DNA of 35,481 nucleotides from NCBI GenBank assembly GCA_016234925.1, contig JACRNI010000028.1, forward strand, positions 1 through 35,481, read 5' to 3'. The notes below the pieces were generated by a model. That model was not told the origin of the DNA. It saw only the letters and a list, made by a program, of their open reading frames with translations, and ran no database searches. Both the position numbers and the translations under genes were made by a program. Shown here piece by piece: positions 31,298-35,481 of this stretch (position 1 is the first letter of the stretch; each line of letters starts with the position of its first letter). Source of the DNA: Deltaproteobacteria bacterium. GTDB taxonomy: Bacteria; Desulfobacterota; GWC2-55-46; UBA9637; GWC2-42-11.

Positions 31298-31798
31298 ATG
31301 TTTAAGAAAGTCATAGTCATGGTATGTATTAGTGTATTTCTGACAACTGCAATGGCATTTGCAGGTTCAGACATCAAAGGCGCAGTTATCAATAAATCAG
31401 ATGTAAAAGGCGCGGCAAACATTGCAATCAACGAAAAAAACAAAGCCAACATGGGTGCAACAAATATTGAAGACTCAAAGGTTAAAGGCGCAGTCATCAA
31501 CCAGTCAGATGTAAAAGGCGCGGCAAACATTGCAATCGGTAAAGGAAATGAAGCCAATATGGGTGCAGTTAACATAAAAGGTTCTGATGTTAAAGGTGCC
31601 GTAATCAATAAATCAGATGTAAAAGGCGCGGCAAACATTGCAATCGGCGAAAAAAACAAAGCCAACATGGGTTCGGTTAACATAAAAGATTCAAAAGTTA
31701 AAGGCGCAGTCATCAACCAGTCAGATGTAAAAGGCGCGGCAAACATTGCAATCGGCAAGGGCAACGAAGCCAATATGGGTGCAGTAAACGTAAAATAA
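31298..31798 (+). CDS. Secreted protein of four 36-residue repeats (candidate fibre/amyloid subunit)
   Basis: A 166-residue protein: signal peptide (about 1-22, cleavage after AFA) and then four near-identical repeats of 36 residues (S24 to the end). The core of each is KGAVINxSDVKGAANIAIGxxNxANMGxVNI. Units 1/3 and 2/4 are most alike (INKSDV against INQSDV), so a 72-residue pair was apparently duplicated. Regular Gly, Asn, Ala and Val/Ile spacing with no cysteine suggests a beta-solenoid or amyloid-type stack. I do not recognise a named family. Strong ribosome site (AAAGGAGGG) before the ATG. A CsgG-like exporter gene lies two genes downstream, which supports a secreted polymer, as in curli, but this is inference. 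Confidence 0.8.
   Translation: MFKKVIVMVCISVFLTTAMAFAGSDIKGAVINKSDVKGAANIAINEKNKANMGATNIEDSKVKGAVINQSDVKGAANIAIGKGNEANMGAVNIKGSDVKGAVINKSDVKGAANIAIGEKNKANMGSVNIKDSKVKGAVINQSDVKGAANIAIGKGNEANMGAVNVK
31367..31795 (+). repeat. Four tandem 108-bp coding repeats
   Basis: Units of 108 bases at 31367, 31475, 31583 and 31691 (the last three bases short). Long stretches such as TCAGATGTAAAAGGCGCGGC recur unchanged in all four, so the copies are recent or homogenised by recombination. Confidence 0.9.
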
Positions 31799-31809
31799 GT
31801 TTATTAATG

Positions 31810-31850
31810 TTTTTACGGGGGTGGGATAGAAAGTCCCATCCCTGTAAAAA
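31810..31850. terminator. Hairpin between the repeat-protein gene and the next gene
   Basis: TTTTTAC-GGGGGTGGGA pairs with TCCCATCCC-TGTAAAAA around a short AAAG-type loop. On the plus strand no T-run follows, so it more likely acts as partial attenuation or mRNA 3' protection, which would favour high expression of the repeat protein over downstream genes. Confidence 0.6.
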
Positions 31851-31868
31851 CACTATGGGGCAATTTAA

Positions 31869-32252
31869 ATGAGAAAAATTTATCTATGCTCATCAATATT
31901 CATATTTACCATATTAATAGTCTTATCCCTCTCTACTCTAGCCATTGCAGGCGATCTTGACGATAAGATTGGGAAATATACCGATGATGATATTCAGTCT
32001 GACCACGAGATGGGGGAATTCAATCCAAATATAAAATTCAAGAAGATGGATGCAAAGAGCAAGGCAAAGGTAAGGCAAAAAAAAGGCGACAAAAGCAAGG
32101 ACGGCAGTTCATCAAGCAAGTCTGGCAGCGGTAAAACTGATGCATCAGGAAATATGAACAGCGTGGTGCTGGGCCCAGGCGGCAGCGTAAAGGGCGATAT
32201 TATTATCATTGACGAGAGCAGAGGACCAAAGACTCAAATAGTGGATAAATAG
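31869..32252 (+). CDS. Small secreted Ser/Lys-rich protein, unknown function
   Basis: A 127-residue protein with a signal peptide (about 1-27, SLSTLAIAG) and an acidic start to the mature part (DLDDKIGKYTDDDIQSDHEMGE). A Lys-rich then Ser/Gly-rich low-complexity linker follows (about 60-100, KDGSSSSKSGSGK), then a short beta-like C-terminus (VVLGPGGSVKGDIIIIDE). The last part echoes the VKGA/VNI style of the upstream repeat protein only loosely. Not recognised as a family. Its place between the repeat protein and the CsgG-like gene suggests an accessory or nucleator, by analogy with curli minor subunits; unproven. Confidence 0.7.
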   Translation: MRKIYLCSSIFIFTILIVLSLSTLAIAGDLDDKIGKYTDDDIQSDHEMGEFNPNIKFKKMDAKSKAKVRQKKGDKSKDGSSSSKSGSGKTDASGNMNSVVLGPGGSVKGDIIIIDESRGPKTQIVDK

Positions 32253-32270
32253 CTTATTGACTGCTTTTAT

Positions 32271-32300
32271 TTGTTTGTATTGCCATGTTCAGATTATAAT
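32271..32300 (+). promoter_or_regulatory. Possible promoter of the CsgG-like gene
   Basis: Perfect TATAAT at 32295-32300, with TTGTTT 18 bases upstream (32271-32276) as a weak -35. It lies about 80 bases before the start codon, in the gap after the Ser/Lys-rich gene. Confidence 0.35.
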
Positions 32301-32379
32301 TAGATGCGAAAAGAATCTGCCTGAATAAGGCATTGAAGATATATCCAGCATAAACATTTCAAGAGAGGAGATAGATATT

Positions 32380-33951
32380 ATGAAAGGTGCTGCAAGAAAA
32401 TCTATATATGTTGTTTTACTCTCTTTAACATTGCCATTATTCTTACTGTCATGCGCCACAACAGACCCAAAGCATATGGAGGTGCCAATAGAGAAGACTG
32501 CCCCTGCAGAGAAAGTTACCACCTTCACAGAAAATTTAAAGACCTTTGGACTGATGATGGAAATTCACAGGGCGCAGCCGCTAAAAGTTATGGTAAAAGA
32601 TATTGTTGATAAAACAGGCGCATCTGCCGCAACAGGAAGCGAAATACAGCAGAATATAACAGAGATTGTCAAAAGCACGCTCAATTCTATGGGCGAAAAT
32701 GTTGTTTTCATTGAATATGACCCTGAATTTGTTCAGTCCATGCAGCAGACCGGCTATTCAGATTTCAGCAATAGGTTAATACCTGACATTGTGGTAACCG
32801 GCGCAATAACCGAATTTGACAGGGCTCTTGAATCATGGGACAAGGGCATGGATGTAGGCGCTGAAGTGCAATTCTCACATGTAAAAAAGTTCTTGCCGTC
32901 ACAAACCATCAGTATGGAATACAGCGATGCTGCTATGGCTACAAAAGCCCGCATTACAGTAGATTTTAATTTAAAAGATTTCAGGACGCTTGCTGGCATC
33001 CCCGGCATGAATATCGTGAATGCCATAGAAGTACAAAAGGGACAGAGAAAACAGGAATTTGGAATTACGCTTTTCGGCCCTACTTTTGGTTCAAAAGGGA
33101 GCAGAAAAATAGTTCAGGGAAGGCATGATGCTGTCCGTCAAGTTGTTCAGTCCGGTTTGATACAGCTTATGGGAAGATATGCGGCTGTGCCTTACTGGAA
33201 AGTCTTTGGCGAGGAATCTGTTCCAGATGATACGGTAATTAAAAGCTGGATGCGCGGATTTCCAAAACTGGATGATGCCAGCAGAATCACTATGATGCAG
33301 GAAAAACTGTACTTGCATGGCTACGATGTTGATATAAACGGAAAAGTAGATGAAAAAACAAAAGCAGCCTTCTCAGATTTTAAGTCAAAAAATAATCTGA
33401 CTGGGGGTTCCTTGAATGCAGACACATTCCTTAAAATTTACTTCACCGTTCCTGTAAATGAAAATGTTTACGCTAGATCGCAGGCAATGGGTAGTGGCGG
33501 AGGGACAGAGATAACTCAGACGCCTTCACCTTCCCAAGTAACTCCTCAACAGCAGCAAACTGCCGCAAGCAGCGCCGACCAACAGCAGAATCAGCAGGAT
33601 GATTTCGGCAGGGCAGGAAACCTGATGACTCAAGCGTACGGACGCTTTAAACAAAATGATTACCAGAATGCGGCACAGCTTTTTGAGGAATCAATTAAGG
33701 CATTGCCTACGCCTGTTGCCTACTACTATCTGGCGCTCTGCTATCAGTTTTTACAGGACAAAAAAATGGCAATAACACGGCTGGAAGACGGCGTTCAAAA
33801 ATTTGGACAAGATTTCCCTCTATGGAAGGCCCTCGGCATGGGTTATTATGAAGTTGGAGATGAGCAGAAGGCAAAATCAGCATTTAAAAATGCCTTGGCG
33901 CTAAAATCTAATGATAAACAGGTGCAGTTCTTCATAGAGAGGATTAAGTAA
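32380..33951 (+). CDS. CsgG/HfaB-like outer-membrane lipoprotein with peptidoglycan-binding and TPR regions
   Basis: A 523-residue protein. The lipoprotein signal ends at LFLLSCATT (cysteine about 25). Residues about 40-285 resemble CsgG/HfaB: a nucleotide-fold-like domain with ITEIVKSTLNSMGENVVFIEYD, RLIPDIVVTGAITEFDRAL and the transmembrane-hairpin-like middle, ending GRHDAVRQVVQSGLIQLMGRY. A peptidoglycan-binding-1-like region follows (about 300-350, MQEKLYLHGYDVDINGKVDEKTKAAFSDF), then a Gln/Ser-rich linker (about 370-405) and TPR units (about 408-523, YGRFKQNDYQNAAQLFEESI). CsgG forms the channel for curli subunits; this version adds wall-binding and scaffold parts. Ribosome site AGAGGAG precedes the ATG. 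It ends 15 bases before the convergent rarA. Confidence 0.78.
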   Translation: MKGAARKSIYVVLLSLTLPLFLLSCATTDPKHMEVPIEKTAPAEKVTTFTENLKTFGLMMEIHRAQPLKVMVKDIVDKTGASAATGSEIQQNITEIVKSTLNSMGENVVFIEYDPEFVQSMQQTGYSDFSNRLIPDIVVTGAITEFDRALESWDKGMDVGAEVQFSHVKKFLPSQTISMEYSDAAMATKARITVDFNLKDFRTLAGIPGMNIVNAIEVQKGQRKQEFGITLFGPTFGSKGSRKIVQGRHDAVRQVVQSGLIQLMGRYAAVPYWKVFGEESVPDDTVIKSWMRGFPKLDDASRITMMQEKLYLHGYDVDINGKVDEKTKAAFSDFKSKNNLTGGSLNADTFLKIYFTVPVNENVYARSQAMGSGGGTEITQTPSPSQVTPQQQQTAASSADQQQNQQDDFGRAGNLMTQAYGRFKQNDYQNAAQLFEESIKALPTPVAYYYLALCYQFLQDKKMAITRLEDGVQKFGQDFPLWKALGMGYYEVGDEQKAKSAFKNALALKSNDKQVQFFIERIK

Positions 33952-33966
33952 TAGGCTTTATTCTCA

Positions 33967-35286
33967 TTATTTCTTCTTTAAATTCTCAAGCCTCTCTTTT
34001 ATCTCCTTATCATAGCCTTTGTCAGTGGGGTTATAATATATTTTCCCCTTCAATGCGTCTGGCAGATAATCCTGTTCTGCTTTGCCTTCTTCATAGTCAT
34101 GCGGATATTTATACCCCTTCCCATAACCAAGTTCCTTCATAAGCCCTGTTGGAGCATTTCTGATGTGAAGCGGGACAGGCAATGCGCCTTTTGATTGGAC
34201 ATCTTCCAAAGCCTCAAGATACGCCATATATGAGGCATTGCTCTTTGGCGCACTCGCAAGATATGCAGCGCCCTGCGCAAGCGGTATCCATCCTTCCGGC
34301 ATCCCGACAAAGTCAAATGCGTCTTTAACCGCAATAGCAACCTGTAAAGCCTTTGGGTCTGCATTGCCGATGTCCTCAGATGCAAATATTACCATCCTTC
34401 TTGCTACAAACATAGGGTCTTCGCCTGCCTCCAGCATCCTTGCAAGATAATATAATGCTGCATCAGGGTCGCTTCCCCGCATTGATTTTATAAACGCAGA
34501 TATGACATTGTAATGCTCTTCCCCATCTTTATCATATAATAATGCCTTCTGCTGGATTGCCTCTTGGATTATTTCTTTTGTAATATGCCTGACACCGTCT
34601 TTATCAGGCTGGCTCATCATAACTGCTGTTTCAATTGTGTTGAGGCTAGACCTTGCATCGCCGTGTGAATATTCTGCAAGGATGCCTATTGCGCCATTTT
34701 CAATCTTTAGACTGTAATTGCCCAGCCCTTTTTCTTTATCATCAATCGCCCTCTGGATAATCTTTTTAATATCATCGCCGGTCAACTGTTTTAATACCAA
34801 AACCTTACACCTTGAAAGCAGCGGCGCATTTACCTCAAATGACGGATTTTCAGTTGTAGCGCCGATTAGTGTTATTGTGCCGTCCTCAACATGATGAAGA
34901 AACGCATCCTGCTGAGATTTGTTGAATCTGTGGATTTCATCAACAAAAAGTATTGTCTTTATTTTCCTATAAGCAAACTCATCCTTTGCATCTTTTATAA
35001 CATCCCGAATCTCCTTTACGCCTGAGAGGACTGCGGAAAATGATATAAACCTGCTTCCTGCTGCCTCTGCAATTATATTTGCAAGGGTTGTCTTGCCTGT
35101 GCCCGGCGGCCCCCAGAGTATTAGTGACGGAATCTCCTTTTTCTCAATCAGATTCCTTAAAAATTTTCCATCTGCAACAAGATGCTCCTGTCCTACAAAT
35201 TCGTCAAGGGTTTTAGGTCTCATCCTGTCCGCAAGGGGCGCTTGAGATTTTGCAGGTTTTTTTGTTTTCAGGTCAAATAATTCCAT
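33967..35286 (-). CDS. rarA: Replication-associated recombination protein A (RarA/MgsA, AAA+ ATPase)
   Basis: A 439-residue AAA+ ATPase of the clamp-loader type. N-terminal PLADRMRPKTLDEFVGQEHL, Walker A WGPPGTGKTTLA, Walker B ILFVDEIHRFNKSQQDAFLHHVEDG, sensor 1 LIGATTENPSFEVN and the C-terminal MgsA domain (AFIKSMRGSDPDAALYYLARMLEAGEDP, FASEDIGNADPKAL) are intact. It acts at stalled replication forks with SSB. The length is normal. It converges on the CsgG-like gene and appears monocistronic; no relation to the export cluster is implied. Confidence 0.97.
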   Translation of the reverse strand: MELFDLKTKKPAKSQAPLADRMRPKTLDEFVGQEHLVADGKFLRNLIEKKEIPSLILWGPPGTGKTTLANIIAEAAGSRFISFSAVLSGVKEIRDVIKDAKDEFAYRKIKTILFVDEIHRFNKSQQDAFLHHVEDGTITLIGATTENPSFEVNAPLLSRCKVLVLKQLTGDDIKKIIQRAIDDKEKGLGNYSLKIENGAIGILAEYSHGDARSSLNTIETAVMMSQPDKDGVRHITKEIIQEAIQQKALLYDKDGEEHYNVISAFIKSMRGSDPDAALYYLARMLEAGEDPMFVARRMVIFASEDIGNADPKALQVAIAVKDAFDFVGMPEGWIPLAQGAAYLASAPKSNASYMAYLEALEDVQSKGALPVPLHIRNAPTGLMKELGYGKGYKYPHDYEEGKAEQDYLPDALKGKIYYNPTDKGYDKEIKERLENLKKK

Positions 35287-35343
35287 GAATTCATTTTATC
35301 ACAAGCACCTTTTTTTCATAAAATTTTGATTAGCAGGCTGCTA

Positions 35344-35481
35344 TACACAGCGTCATAAGTAGAACAGCATACAGAGCGTCAGAACAAAGTTAGAATACAG
35401 GTGTTAGGGATTAGGGATTAGTTTTTTTACTAACCCCTAACTACTAAACCCTAATCCCTGCCTCAATACGCAGGTATGCGA
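35344..35481. repeat. Composite repeat: R2 element (copy D) interrupted by R1
   Basis: The left end of R2 (ACAGAGCGTCAGAACAAAG, 35371-35389) is followed by a complete R1 palindrome (35398-35460) and then by the right part of R2 (ACGCAGGTATGCGA, from 35468 to the window end). About 70 bases of the R2 centre are missing. Just before it, CACAGCGTCATAAGTAG (about 35347) looks like another R2 end remnant. Confidence 0.85.

Noticed and set aside
31222-31773. 183-residue minus-strand ORF rich in repeated Met/Ala/Pro/Phe motifs
   Set aside because: It is the antisense of the four coding repeats; the plus frame has a signal peptide and ribosome site.
31367-31795. CRISPR-like array from the regular 108-bp repeats
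   Set aside because: The repeats are contiguous and coding, with no unique spacers.
1-35481. tRNA, rRNA or riboswitch genes
   Set aside because: All gaps were read for cloverleaf-like or known riboswitch cores; only repeats and hairpins were seen, though weakly conserved RNAs cannot be excluded by eye.

Overview
The window looks like a low-to-mid GC chromosomal segment of a diderm bacterium. It carries a type IV pilus secretin operon (pilMNOPQ), lipoproteins with lipoboxes, a CsgG-like outer-membrane lipoprotein and periplasmic signal peptides. The block pilMNOPQ-aroC-aroK-aroB-(TPR, roadblock)-pepP-accB-accC resembles the order I recall from Desulfobacterota/Geobacter-like genomes. A siroheme decarboxylase subunit and a NirF-like protein fit an anaerobic or respiratory member of Desulfobacterota, Nitrospirota or a neighbouring phylum. 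I cannot fix the lineage from sequence alone.

Left half (1-14926), all on the minus strand. Reading in the direction of transcription: nrdR and ribD; a small XRE regulator with a plausible promoter; pilM, pilN, pilO, pilP, pilQ (type IV pilus alignment complex and secretin), closed by a good intrinsic terminator; then aroC, aroK, aroB, a TPR protein, a roadblock/LC7 protein, an M24 peptidase, accB and the start of accC (cut by the window edge). These cover pilus biogenesis, the shikimate pathway and fatty-acid initiation.

Middle (14969-23106). A decayed IS256-family element separates the two halves. To its right the plus strand carries a response regulator/GAF/GGDEF diguanylate cyclase, hisIE, ahbB (siroheme decarboxylase subunit), a secreted caspase-like peptidase, a NirF-like cytochrome d1-type propeller and a NapG/MauM-type polyferredoxin. 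ahbB and nirF hint at modified tetrapyrrole (heme d1 or alternative heme) metabolism.

Right part (23247-35286). A translationally coupled trio encodes a six-hairpin-like/CcdA fusion, a 15-repeat beta-propeller protein and a polyprenyl diphosphate synthase. It is followed by an adenosine-specific kinase family protein, a TPR protein (minus) and a small Ala/Pro-rich lipoprotein. Next comes a compact three-gene unit: a secreted protein made of four 36-residue repeats, a small secreted Ser/Lys-rich protein, and a CsgG-like lipoprotein with peptidoglycan-binding and TPR regions. This unit is my best candidate for an undescribed system, possibly an extracellular fibre or amyloid-like export pathway. 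rarA/mgsA converges on it from the right.

The most striking genome-wide property is the density of small palindromic or inverted-repeat elements (at least six families). Some are inserted in frame inside genes (aroC, pilQ, the propeller signal peptide). Some apparently supply start codons or ribosome binding sites (hisIE, nirF). Some are nested inside each other (22392-22519 and the right window edge). No tRNA, rRNA or CRISPR array was seen.
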